Source: Zymomonas sp. (lineage in GTDB: Bacteria > Pseudomonadota > Alphaproteobacteria > Sphingomonadales > Sphingomonadaceae). Taken from it: a DNA stretch of 16,939 nt. How positions within the stretch are numbered: the stretch's first letter is position 1; every line of letters starts with the position of its first letter. The notes under the pieces were generated by a model. That model saw only the letters and a list, made by a program, of their open reading frames with translations, did no database searches and had not been told where the DNA came from. Below, piece by piece: positions 1-7,373 of the stretch. The DNA is taken from NCBI RefSeq assembly GCF_020216885.1, contig NZ_JAIWON010000042.1:1-16939 (forward strand), in the 5' to 3' direction. A program made the translations under genes and the position numbers.

Positions 1-626
1 TCAATCTGTTTTTGTATTTCGGCGGCAAACCATGCACCGGCATCTTGTCCTGCCAAACGATAATGATCGGGTGCTGGCACCAAACGCGTATTGGGAGACA
101 GACTTTGACCGCTACCAAGGGCAGGGGATGCACCAGAGGTCAGAAAACTGGTGCCGTGATAGGATTCCTGCGTCACGATAATGCCGGTGCCGCCCGACCA
201 TTCACAAGCAATGCGCATAGCCAGATCATTGGCTTCCGAACCGGTGCACATATACATGGCGCGATTAATTTCTTCTGGCATGGTTGCCAAAATGGATTCG
301 GAATAATCAAGGATGGTTTCATGCAAATAACGGGTATGGGTATTTAACCGCCCCATCTGTTCGTAAACGGCTTCAATAACGGCTGGATGACAATGCCCGA
401 TACTAGCGACATTGTTATAGACATCCAGATATTTATCCCCATTGGCATCCCATAAATAAGCCCCTTTTCCGCGCACCAGATGGACAGGACGGCGATAAAA
501 AAGGCGATAGGATGCGCCCAAAAGATCTTTACGGCGCTCGGTCAGAGAACGCGTTGCCTCATCCAAAGCGGCGGCATGTTCATCCCGAAAACTGTTCGTG
601 TCCATAATGGTAGAGCGACTTGACAC
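1..626 (-). CDS. Class III PLP enzyme, ethanolamine-phosphate phospho-lyase-like (partial, 3' end cut)
   Basis: The N-terminal 208 residues are visible; the C-terminal part, including the PLP-binding lysine, lies beyond the window edge. Translation gives a class III (ornithine/GABA aminotransferase-like) N-terminal domain with YLDVYNNVASIGHCHPAV (about residues 67-84) and the PLP-phosphate loop CTGSEANDLAMR. The run NNVAxxGHCHP followed by LNTHTRYLH resembles animal ETNPPL/PHYKPL (AGXT2L1/2), which are phospho-lyases rather than transaminases. They cleave phosphoethanolamine or 5-phosphohydroxylysine. I chose GTG at 624-626 because AAAAGGAGAA lies six bases upstream. The in-frame ATG at 603-605 has no good ribosome binding site and would lose seven residues. 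The gene diverges from the kinase at 845, which fits a kinase/phospho-lyase pair. Ordinary aminotransferase activity cannot be excluded from the fragment. Confidence 0.85.
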   Translation of the reverse strand, partial: MSSRSTIMDTNSFRDEHAAALDEATRSLTERRKDLLGASYRLFYRRPVHLVRGKGAYLWDANGDKYLDVYNNVASIGHCHPAVIEAVYEQMGRLNTHTRYLHETILDYSESILATMPEEINRAMYMCTGSEANDLAMRIACEWSGGTGIIVTQESYHGTSFLTSGASPALGSGQSLSPNTRLVPAPDHYRLAGQDAGAWFAAEIQKQI

Positions 627-844
627 AGTATTCTCCTTTTCAGGATTAAAAGAAAACTAATGTTCCAATTATGTCAGTCACCATTGAAACAAACTTGACG
701 GCAGAAGACATTCTTAATTTTTTTATGTCAAAAGTTTCGTCTTTTATTTCTTTGCGGTCAAAAAAGGGTCGTCTCCAGCCAAGTTATAAATCTCAACCTC
801 TTCTTATCATGACTCCAGAAAATAAACGTTCAGGAGTCTGCCAC
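627..844. promoter_or_regulatory. Divergent promoter region between lyase and kinase genes
   Basis: These 218 bases separate the two divergent starts and must hold both promoters. I see TTGACA on the minus strand (726-731) and TTGACG on the plus strand (695-700). Neither has a convincing -10 at normal spacing, which would fit activator-dependent promoters. No clear operator repeat is visible. Confidence 0.4.
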
Positions 845-1855
845 ATGAATTCCCGACATGCCGATAATCTTGATACCGCCATTCTTTCTCAACTGGCAGC
901 GCAAGCAATGAAGGCTTATCCTGAAGCCTATCAGGGGCAAATCCGGCTTTTAACGCGCTCGGAAAATGCGACTTTCAAAATCGCAACGCCTTCAGGTGAA
1001 TTTTACGCGCTCCGTCTTCACCGTCCTCATTATCATGACAAACAAAGCATTGCGGGCGAATTGGCATGGCTGAAAGCCTTACAACAAGATATCGGCTTGA
1101 CGGTGCCGCAAGCTATTCCTGACCGCGATGGGGAAGTGATTCAAACCCTAAAAGCACCCGATGGCGCGCTTCGCTATGCGGTGCTTTTCAATTGGGTAGA
1201 AGGCATCATGCCAACGGCTGATCTTGACCCCTCTTTATTTCAAAAACTGGGGGAAGTGACCGCCCATCTGCACCAGCATAGCCGACGCTGGAAGAAACCT
1301 GATAATTTCAAACGCCTTATTTGGAATCATGAAAATATGGTGGGAAGCCATAGCTATTGGGGCGATTGGCGCGCCACTCCGGGGCTAGATCAAAAAGGCA
1401 TCGCTATCATGGGCGAAGCTACAGAACAGATTGCTGAATCCTTGCAAAAATTCGGTCAATCCTCTGATCGTTACGGCCTTATCCATGCCGATCTAAGGCT
1501 CACCAATATTCTTATCCATGAAGGCAATACAAGGGCGATTGACTTTGATGACTGCGGCACCGGATGGTATCTGCATGACCTTGCGGCCGCTATCAGTTTT
1601 GAAGAACATCATCCGGCTTCACCTTTATGGGTCGAAAACTGGCTGAAAGGCTATGATCGGGTTCAGTCGCTGTCCCGCGAAGAAATTGATATTCTTCCGG
1701 CACTTTTCGCCCAAAGAAGAATCCAGATGACGGCATGGGTCGGCTCTCATGCCGATACCGATATGGCGCGTAGTTTAGGGGGTGATTGGCTAGCCCATAC
1801 AGTGCGCTTATGCCGTGACTATCTTGACGGAAAAACACCGCTTGGTGCCGCCTAA
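845..1855 (+). CDS. APH-fold small-molecule kinase (candidate ethanolamine/hydroxylysine kinase)
   Basis: This is a 336-residue cytoplasmic phosphotransferase of the aminoglycoside phosphotransferase/choline kinase fold (Pfam APH), a group that also includes SrkA, homoserine kinase II and hydroxylysine kinase. The catalytic loop HADLRLTNIL has H214, D216 and N221. The metal-binding DFD equivalent is IDFDDCG with D233. The N-lobe has ENATFKI and YALRLHR, the likely ATP-binding lysine-substitute strand. I start it at ATG 845 because GGAG at 833-836 is eight bases upstream. An in-frame ATG at 671 would add 58 low-complexity residues outside the fold and has no ribosome binding site. It is divergent from the phospho-lyase-like gene and has its own terminator. 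The family is clear; phosphorylation of ethanolamine is inferred only from the neighbours. Confidence 0.88.
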   Translation: MNSRHADNLDTAILSQLAAQAMKAYPEAYQGQIRLLTRSENATFKIATPSGEFYALRLHRPHYHDKQSIAGELAWLKALQQDIGLTVPQAIPDRDGEVIQTLKAPDGALRYAVLFNWVEGIMPTADLDPSLFQKLGEVTAHLHQHSRRWKKPDNFKRLIWNHENMVGSHSYWGDWRATPGLDQKGIAIMGEATEQIAESLQKFGQSSDRYGLIHADLRLTNILIHEGNTRAIDFDDCGTGWYLHDLAAAISFEEHHPASPLWVENWLKGYDRVQSLSREEIDILPALFAQRRIQMTAWVGSHADTDMARSLGGDWLAHTVRLCRDYLDGKTPLGAA

Positions 1856-1896
1856 AAAACGATCCAAGCCAGACTCTCTTTCCAGACTTTCCATCT

Positions 1897-1941
1897 CTTC
1901 CTTCATAAAATTACGCTATTTTATAAGGAAGGGATTTTTTT
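1897..1941 (+). terminator. Rho-independent terminator of the kinase gene
   Basis: The arms CTTCCTTCATAAAAT (1897-1911) and ATTTTATAAGGAAG (1918-1931) pair with one bulged C around a 6-base loop. GGA and seven T residues (1935-1941) follow. It starts 42 bases after the kinase stop, so the kinase is probably transcribed alone. Confidence 0.8.
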
Positions 1942-1960
1942 AAATTTTATATTGCAATTT

Positions 1961-1982
1961 GATAACATAATATGATGTTATC
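1961..1982. promoter_or_regulatory. 22-bp palindrome upstream of the AraC-family gene (putative operator)
   Basis: GATAACAT and ATGTTATC are perfect 8-bp inverted arms with a 6-base centre. A consensus TATAAT follows at 1992-1997 with no recognisable -35, so the palindrome sits where a -35 would be. A smaller inverted repeat, TATCC-ATTTA-GGATA, overlaps at 1979-1993. The position suggests a transcription factor site controlling the regulator at 2059. Which protein binds is unknown. Confidence 0.5.
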
Positions 1983-2058
1983 CATTTAGGATATAATTTT
2001 GGGCATATTCATAGACTCATTATCCTGATGAACCGCATGCCAAGGAAAGTCTGGAAAT

Positions 2059-3129
2059 ATGACATCTTCTCTAAATACAGCTTTCTCGAAAACCCTCCCT
2101 TCTTTTGAAGAAGTCCATCATGGTGTTCTTGCCGCCGCTGGAAGCGGACTTGGCGATTTTATTAAAAAAACAGGCGGTGATGCTGATCGTGTTTTTGGGT
2201 CATGCGGCGTTGATCCGGCGATTATGGAACGCCCAACACACAGCCTTAGCCTCACCAATTATTGTCGCTTGATGGAAGAAGCCGCAATCGATTCCCAAAA
2301 TGGAAATTTCGGGCTGCATTATGGCAAGCAATTCCAGCCACAAAATCTTGGGCTAATCGGTTATATTGGCCTTTCTTCTCCGACATTGGGTGACGCCCTT
2401 TCCAATGTCGCAAAAGATTTTCACTGGCACCAACATGATACCTTAACCCGCTTTGTAAAACGGGAAAATCAATGGCATTTTGAATATCAGGTCAGACATG
2501 GTGCCATTACAAGACGGCGGCAGGATGCCGAGCTTTCTATGGGGATGATTCTTAACATCATCCGCAGTGCGCTTGGCTCGAAATGGACACCACAAGAGGT
2601 CAATTTTGAACATTATCGACCGGAACAAGCAGATGAACATGAAAAAGTGTTTGGTGCGCCTGTCTGGTTTGAACAACCCTGCAACTCTATTGTTCTTTCT
2701 GAAAAAGACCTGATGCGTTCGATGCCGGGTTATGAACCGGTCTTATTGACAGTAATGCGGGAAACCATCCGTCGTCTGAACCGCCATAATGTGCCACAGT
2801 CATTCCCTGAACGGGTGAGGGCGATCATCCGTATCATGCTGCCACAGGATGATTTTTCTCTTGAAAAGATTTCCGAAAAAATGGTGATGACGCCTTGGTC
2901 TTTGCAACGGCGGCTGAAAGAAGAAAATGTCACTTTTCTCACGCTGATAGATTCCGTCCGTAAAGAAATGGCTATCGACTATATGAAGCAACCCCATCTA
3001 ACGATTTCAGATATTACCTTTATGCTGGGCTATTCCGAGGTCTGCGCTCTTTCGCGGGCTTTCCGGCGCTGGTTCGGTGTCAGCCCCCGCGCATGGCGTA
3101 AAAATTATGCCACCCATCCCAAGGCCTGA
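2059..3129 (+). CDS. AraC-family transcriptional regulator with Arabinose_bd-type N-domain
   Basis: The product is a 356-residue regulator. The N-terminal part (about 30-215) matches the layout of the Arabinose_bd (PF12625) domain seen in OruR/ArgR-like AraC proteins, including NFGLHYGKQFQP and LGLIGYIGLSS. The C-terminal part (about 252-350) holds both AraC helix-turn-helix units: FSLEKISEKMVMTPWSLQRR and the family signature ITFMLGYSEVCALSRAFRRW followed by FGVSPRAWR. AAGGAAAG at 2042-2049 precedes ATG with nine bases spacing. Lying between the kinase/lyase pair and the permease-porin operon, it is the likely local activator. Regulators of this subtype often respond to amino acids or amines. 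The actual ligand cannot be read from the sequence. Confidence 0.92.
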   Translation: MTSSLNTAFSKTLPSFEEVHHGVLAAAGSGLGDFIKKTGGDADRVFGSCGVDPAIMERPTHSLSLTNYCRLMEEAAIDSQNGNFGLHYGKQFQPQNLGLIGYIGLSSPTLGDALSNVAKDFHWHQHDTLTRFVKRENQWHFEYQVRHGAITRRRQDAELSMGMILNIIRSALGSKWTPQEVNFEHYRPEQADEHEKVFGAPVWFEQPCNSIVLSEKDLMRSMPGYEPVLLTVMRETIRRLNRHNVPQSFPERVRAIIRIMLPQDDFSLEKISEKMVMTPWSLQRRLKEENVTFLTLIDSVRKEMAIDYMKQPHLTISDITFMLGYSEVCALSRAFRRWFGVSPRAWRKNYATHPKA

Positions 3130-3169
3130 ATAAAAGGCCGCTGATAACCAATAATAGGGCTTTGTTTTG

Positions 3170-3206
3170 ATCCTGCACCGGAATTCTTCCGTGCGGGATA
3201 ATTTTT
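3170..3206 (+). terminator. Rho-independent terminator after the AraC-family gene
   Basis: ATCCTGCACCGGAA (3170-3183) pairs with TTCCGTGCGGGAT (3187-3199) with one bulge and one G-T pair around a TTC loop. AA and five T residues (3202-3206) follow. Confidence 0.75.
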
Positions 3207-3358
3207 ATACCGCCTCTTACATCCTTATCCTGTCTCTCTCACTTACCGAAAACCCCTTTTGATAAGCCGTTTTTGGGCTATCCCTCTTCATCGACAGAGT
3301 TCTTTAAAAACGGTAAATTATCACGAAAGACTAAAATTTATTTTCAATAAACAACAAA

Positions 3359-3386
3359 TTGTCATTAAGGGTCAAGTTTATATGCT
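3359..3386 (+). promoter_or_regulatory. Candidate promoter of the permease-porin operon
   Basis: TTGTCA (3359-3364) and TATGCT (3381-3386) are 16 bases apart. An alternative is TTGCCG (3391-3396) with CTATAG (3414-3419), 17 bases apart. Both are only near-consensus, so regulation by the adjacent AraC protein is plausible. Confidence 0.35.
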
Positions 3387-3448
3387 TTCATTGCCGATAT
3401 GGTTTTCTTGTGACTATAGAAAATCCGGTAAGGGGAGAGTCCTCCAAG

Positions 3449-4858
3449 ATGCCAGAAAAATCTCCGAAGCTTTCAAAAACGCTTAGCTCTTTTCATCTGT
3501 GGGGCATCGCCGTCGGCCTTGTGATTTCAGGTGAATATTTTGGCTGGAGCTATGGCTGGGCGACCGCGGGAACCATGGGTTTTCTGATCGCGACGGTTAT
3601 TGTTGCGGCTATTTATACCAGTTTCATTTTCAGCTTTACAGAACTTACCTGCTCTATTCCGCAGGCAGGGGGGCCTTTTGCCTACAGCTTTCGGGCTTTA
3701 GGAAAATGGGGCGGTGCTATTGCCGGTATGGCGACCTTAGTTGAATTTTTATTCGCGCCTCCGGCTATTGCTCTAGCCATCGGTTCCTATCTCAATGTGC
3801 AATTTCCGTCACTTTCTCCTAAAATGGCGGCGGCTTGCGCTTATATCATTTTCATGGCTTTGAATATCGTGGGTGTCAGAATCGCCGCGACATTCGAACT
3901 TTTCATCACTGTTGCGGCTATTTTTGAATTATTGGTTTTCATGGGGGTCGTTGCGCCTGCTTTTTCATGGGAACAATTCTTGCATGACGGCTGGGGTGTT
4001 GCCAGCCATTTCGACATTCAGGCCATTGGCGGGATATTTGCTGCCGTGCCTTTTGCAATCTGGTTCTTTCTGGCAATCGAAGGGGTCGCAATGGCCGCCG
4101 AAGAAGCCAAAAATCCCCGCCGTTCTATCCCCATCGCTTATACAGCTGGTATCTTAACGCTGGTTTCTCTTGCTTTCGGTGTGATGGTTTTCGCCGGTGG
4201 TTCTATGGATTGGCATCAGCTTGCTAATTTGAATGATCCGCTACCTCAAGCCATGAAACATGTGGTCGGTGCGCATAGCGGCTGGTTACATATGCTTGTT
4301 TTCCTCGGCCTCTTTGGACTGGTTTCTTCCTTGCATGGTATCATCATGGGCTATGGTCGCCAGATTTTCGCGTTGGCAAGGGCAGGTTTCCTTCCAGCAA
4401 CGCTTGGGAAATTACATATCAAACTGCAAACGCCCTATGCTGCGACTATCGCTGGTGGTTTAGTCGGTATCGCCGCCATCTTTGCCGATGATGTTCTGTC
4501 TTTCGGCGGTCATTCTCTTACGGCTATTTTGGTAACAATGTCGGTTCTTGGCTCGCTTACTATGTATGTGTTGAGCATGGTCAGCCTGTTCCGCCTGCGG
4601 CAAACCATGCCGGATTTACCACGCCCTTACAAAGCGCCTCTTTATCCTTTCTTGCCTGCCTTAGCGCTGATTGGGGCATTTTTCCTGCTCGCCGCCGTTA
4701 TTTATTATAATGCCGGCATCTCCTTCATCTATGCGCTTTTAATGTGCATTGCCTGCCCGCTTTGCCTTTACAGCTACAAGCGGAGCCAAAACAAAAAAAC
4801 AAAAGAAAACGATATCACGACATCTGCCATTCTCGCTGCCGAGGGGGCGGAAGAATAA
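3449..4858 (+). CDS. eat: Ethanolamine permease-type APC amino acid/amine transporter
   Basis: This is a 469-residue inner-membrane transporter of the APC superfamily with about 12 hydrophobic segments. The first helix HLWGIAVGLVISGEYFGWSY, then FSFTELTCSIPQAGGPFAY and LVEFLFAPPAIALAIGSYLN, closely resemble the ethanolamine permease (Eat, TIGR00908-type) group as I remember it. IEGVAMAAEEAKNPRRSIP is the conserved APC loop. I start at ATG 3449, preceded by GGGGAGAG at 3432-3439 (about ten bases away). The in-frame ATG at 3359 would add 30 residues with no family similarity and no ribosome binding site. The porin gene begins 44 bases downstream, so the two probably form an operon. Substrate by family is ethanolamine in symport; a related amine remains possible. 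Confidence 0.85.
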   Translation: MPEKSPKLSKTLSSFHLWGIAVGLVISGEYFGWSYGWATAGTMGFLIATVIVAAIYTSFIFSFTELTCSIPQAGGPFAYSFRALGKWGGAIAGMATLVEFLFAPPAIALAIGSYLNVQFPSLSPKMAAACAYIIFMALNIVGVRIAATFELFITVAAIFELLVFMGVVAPAFSWEQFLHDGWGVASHFDIQAIGGIFAAVPFAIWFFLAIEGVAMAAEEAKNPRRSIPIAYTAGILTLVSLAFGVMVFAGGSMDWHQLANLNDPLPQAMKHVVGAHSGWLHMLVFLGLFGLVSSLHGIIMGYGRQIFALARAGFLPATLGKLHIKLQTPYAATIAGGLVGIAAIFADDVLSFGGHSLTAILVTMSVLGSLTMYVLSMVSLFRLRQTMPDLPRPYKAPLYPFLPALALIGAFFLLAAVIYYNAGISFIYALLMCIACPLCLYSYKRSQNKKTKENDITTSAILAAEGAEE

Positions 4859-4902
4859 GCGGTCAACGCAGCGACTGTTTTTGTGAAAAAAGGATGTCCG
4901 AC

Positions 4903-6336
4903 ATGCGCTATTACACCTTATCTTTTTGCTTTGGTTGCTGTCTTATTGGCATGGTCGGTATGAAATCGCCCGCCTTGGCAGAAGTCCAAACGGGCGATAC
5001 GCCAACCCCACCGGCTGAGCTTTTGCAAAAGGCGGCTCCTGATAAAGCTGACTATGAACAGTCACAAGACCCTGATTTACCCGCTCTTGAAGCGGGAAAT
5101 CTGTTTCACAGTAAAGGCGGAAAATTGTCTTATTGGGACGGCCTTGTCGGCCATGCCATGATTGAAGGGGGAGCGAATGGAAACCCTGTTACCCATTCAG
5201 GCCGCAACTTCGGGCAGTATTTTACCGATAAATCCAATACTGGTACGCTTAATCAGATCACCGCGTCTATTTCCCATCCCGTCACCCCAATCGGGAAAGG
5301 CTATGGCATCGGTTTTGTGGTAGAAATGCTCTATGGTTCCGATGCGCGGGTCGATCCTACCTTAGGTATGGGCGATGGAACGTTAAAAGGCGGCTATCAA
5401 TGGGCGCCAACCCAAGCCCATATTGATGTTCACACCCCTTGGCTTTTCAAGCATGGTATCGATTTCCAAGTCGGGCAGATGTATGGCCTGATGGGGGTCG
5501 AAGGTATCCCAGCCCTAGCGCGCCCTTTCTACAGCTATAACTACAGTTCGGATTATATTGTCCCCTTTGAAACGGTAGGAATCGTCGCGACAATGCATGT
5601 CTCTCGCGATATTGATGTCTTGCTGGGCATAGATTCCGGTAATGCTTCGACTTTTGGTAATGCTACCGTCAATAAACAACCCAAAGGCTATGCGGGTCTG
5701 GTCTTCAAAAATCTGCTGGATAACAAAATGACCATTCGCGCCATTTCCCATTTAGGGCCCGCGGGTAACTCTGGGACAGCCGTAACCTCACCAGAAGGCT
5801 GGACGAGTGCGGGTATCGGTTCGGCGGCCAACAAGCTGATGCAATATAATGTTGAAGTCAGCATGAGCTACCGCTTCACCGACAAGGTCACCTTTACAGA
5901 AGACATCATCGTCGATCGGGATGAATCCATCCGCGACACCGCTTATGGCTTTACCTCTTATGTGGCATGGGATTTACGAAAAAATCTGACTCTGAATTTT
6001 CGGGGAGAAATCTTCCGCGACAATACGGGCGGGGTTATTACCCAATTTATCGGTAGTGATTCCTACAGAAATTACCTCCGAAATCGGCCTTATGTCTATT
6101 ACAGCGCCCCTGCGACCACTTATGGCGAGCTGACCGCTGGTGTGTCATGGAGACCGCCGGTCATCAACGATCATCTGGGGAAGGGGACTTTTACCTTACG
6201 GCCAGAACTCCGACTGGACAGATCGTTAAATGGTACGCATCCCTTTAACCGAAGTGCCTCGGTCATGAATCCGGTGGTAACAAACGGAACCCGAAATATG
6301 TTCTGGGTCAGCTGCGATGCCATTCTTAGCTTCTAA
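4903..6336 (+). CDS. Outer-membrane beta-barrel porin, BBP2/OmpL-like
   Basis: The 477-residue precursor has a signal peptide with a hydrophobic core and a cleavage site after SPALA (residue 26). The mature part is rich in alternating aromatic/polar strands (for example YGIGFVVEMLYGSDARVD and GIDFQVGQMYGLMGVEG) and ends in phenylalanine (CDAILSF), the usual BAM-recognised C terminus. The layout fits the Putative beta-barrel porin-2 (BBP2) family. ATG 4903 is favoured over ATG 4894 because AAAAGGA ends eight bases before it and 4894 overlaps that site. It is the second gene of the permease operon, suggesting it admits the same substrate through the outer membrane. The specificity is inference. 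Pore function was not demonstrated by anything in the sequence. Confidence 0.85.
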   Translation: MRYYTLSFCFGCCLIGMVGMKSPALAEVQTGDTPTPPAELLQKAAPDKADYEQSQDPDLPALEAGNLFHSKGGKLSYWDGLVGHAMIEGGANGNPVTHSGRNFGQYFTDKSNTGTLNQITASISHPVTPIGKGYGIGFVVEMLYGSDARVDPTLGMGDGTLKGGYQWAPTQAHIDVHTPWLFKHGIDFQVGQMYGLMGVEGIPALARPFYSYNYSSDYIVPFETVGIVATMHVSRDIDVLLGIDSGNASTFGNATVNKQPKGYAGLVFKNLLDNKMTIRAISHLGPAGNSGTAVTSPEGWTSAGIGSAANKLMQYNVEVSMSYRFTDKVTFTEDIIVDRDESIRDTAYGFTSYVAWDLRKNLTLNFRGEIFRDNTGGVITQFIGSDSYRNYLRNRPYVYYSAPATTYGELTAGVSWRPPVINDHLGKGTFTLRPELRLDRSLNGTHPFNRSASVMNPVVTNGTRNMFWVSCDAILSF

Positions 6337-6349
6337 TCTTCGATTAGAA
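6331..6349 (+). repeat. Perfect inverted repeat over the porin stop codon
   Basis: TTCTAATC and GATTAGAA pair perfectly around TTC and enclose the stop codon TAA (6334-6336). There is no T run next to it, so it is a doubtful terminator but could protect the 3' end of the operon mRNA. Confidence 0.45.
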
Positions 6350-6403
6350 AACGCATCTATCTCAATTTTCAGGGGAATAGCCAAAGAAAGGCGATATCAA
6401 AAA

Positions 6404-6479
6404 TGGTGCCGGGTGAGGGACTCGAACCCCCATGGTCGCTACTTACAAGGTAGGTGCCTAACCATTCGGCCAACCCGGC
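6404..6479 (-). tRNA. tRNA-Thr(UGU), CCA encoded
   Basis: The minus strand folds as a tRNA. The acceptor GCCGGGT/ACCCGGC is perfect, discriminator A is followed by an encoded CCA, and the T arm is GGGGG-TTCGAGT-CCCTC. The anticodon loop CTTGTAA gives TGT for threonine. The D stem has three firm pairs (GCC/GGC), and the anticodon stem has a C27-C43 mismatch at its top. The gene precedes rnc on the opposite strand. Confidence 0.9.
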
Positions 6480-6613
6480 AGTGATTCGTCTTTCCAGTAA
6501 AGCATTTTGACAGAAAAGGGAATCGCTACTTCGCAAAAAAAATCAATTTTTTCCAAATTTTTATAACTTTTCAAGCTGTTGTAGGATTCCTCTTAAGAAA
6601 AAACATTTTCCTC

Positions 6614-6635
6614 GAGAGAGGAGGCATCTTTTTTG
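6614..6635 (+). promoter_or_regulatory. Strong ribosome binding site selecting a TTG start for rnc
   Basis: GGAGG (6620-6624) within GAGAGAGGAGG lies eight bases before TTG at 6633-6635. The next in-frame ATG (6702) has no comparable site. This is the main argument for the longer RNase III start. Confidence 0.6.
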
Positions 6636-7373
6636 GCTGATAAACGCTTTTTTGGAACAAAGACGTTTCCTAATCAAGAAAAGGCTTTAAAAGCTAAGAT
6701 TATGAATAATGATGCTTTCATAAGCTGGATTGAAAAAAATTTAGGCCATCGGCCTAAAGATCCGGCCTTGTTTTTACGAGCCATGACTCATCCCAGTCAT
6801 GGCAACAGCGATTATCAAAGATTAGAGTTTTTAGGCGACCGTGTTTTAGGATTGGTCATTGCCAATTGGTTATACGACCTGTTCCCTCGCGAACCGGAAG
6901 GCAAATTGTCCCGACGATTAAACAGCCTCGTTTCAGGGGCTAGCTGCGCTAGCATTGCGCGGATTGTCGGACTTCCCCAATGGCTTCGTCTGGGAAAACA
7001 GGCGCGTGATGACGGCGCGGCGGCCTCTGACAATGTCTTGGGCGATGTGATGGAAGCCATGATCGGTGCCATCTTTTTGGAATCCGGTATCGAAGCCGCA
7101 GGTAAACTTATTCATAAATACTGGGCGCCTTTGGTAACGGGACAGGAATCCGCTCCGAAACATCCAAAATCGGCTTTGCAGGAATGGGCAGCCGCCCATA
7201 ACCGCCGTCCGCCCGTTTATGAAATTGTCAGTCGGACAGGGCCCCAGCATAATCCCTGCTTCACTATTCAGGTTTCCATTGCCGGTGTCGGTGAGGCCAG
7301 TGCCGAAGGCTCTTCGAAACAGGAAGCCCAAACGGCTGCCGCTCAAGCGCTTTTGGATATTTTGGCGCAATAA
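6633..7373 (+). CDS. rnc: Ribonuclease III
   Basis: This cytoplasmic endonuclease cleaves double-stranded RNA in rRNA precursors and some mRNAs. The product is 246 residues from TTG 6633, or 223 from ATG 6702; the family is usually about 220-230. The catalytic RNase III domain carries YQRLEFLGDRVLG, with E65 and D69 matching E. coli E41 and D45. LGDVMEAMIGAIFLESG supplies the second Asp/Glu metal pair. The residue matching E. coli E38 is Gln (Q62), which I recall as common in alphaproteobacteria. A C-terminal double-stranded RNA-binding domain runs from about HPKSALQEWAA to the end, with the GSSKQEAQTAAAQALL helix. The usual partners lepB and era are not adjacent; a tRNA gene lies upstream and a convergent gene downstream. 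Identity is firm; the start is less so. Confidence 0.96.
   Translation: MADKRFFGTKTFPNQEKALKAKIMNNDAFISWIEKNLGHRPKDPALFLRAMTHPSHGNSDYQRLEFLGDRVLGLVIANWLYDLFPREPEGKLSRRLNSLVSGASCASIARIVGLPQWLRLGKQARDDGAAASDNVLGDVMEAMIGAIFLESGIEAAGKLIHKYWAPLVTGQESAPKHPKSALQEWAAAHNRRPPVYEIVSRTGPQHNPCFTIQVSIAGVGEASAEGSSKQEAQTAAAQALLDILAQ

Larger units (their letters stand above)
3130..3448. other. Intergenic region between regulator and permease
   Basis: These 319 bases contain the regulator's terminator at 3170-3206, then AT-rich DNA with candidate promoters for the permease operon. A small open frame at 3259-3486 overlaps the permease start in another frame, has no ribosome binding site and no recognisable sequence, so I do not call it. 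Confidence 0.6.

Noticed and set aside
12..347. 111-codon plus-strand open frame at the left edge
   Set aside because: It is antisense to the class III PLP gene, whose conserved motifs are clear on the minus strand.
671..844. 58-residue N-terminal extension of the kinase from ATG 671
   Set aside because: There is no ribosome binding site before 671, the extension is low-complexity and outside the APH fold, and a good site precedes ATG 845.
3259..3486. 75-codon open frame before the permease
   Set aside because: It overlaps the permease start in another frame, covers the candidate promoter and lacks a ribosome binding site.
6933..7370. 145-codon open frame antisense to rnc
   Set aside because: It lies wholly within the well-supported RNase III gene, has no recognisable domain or ribosome binding site, and reflects codon bias on the opposite strand.
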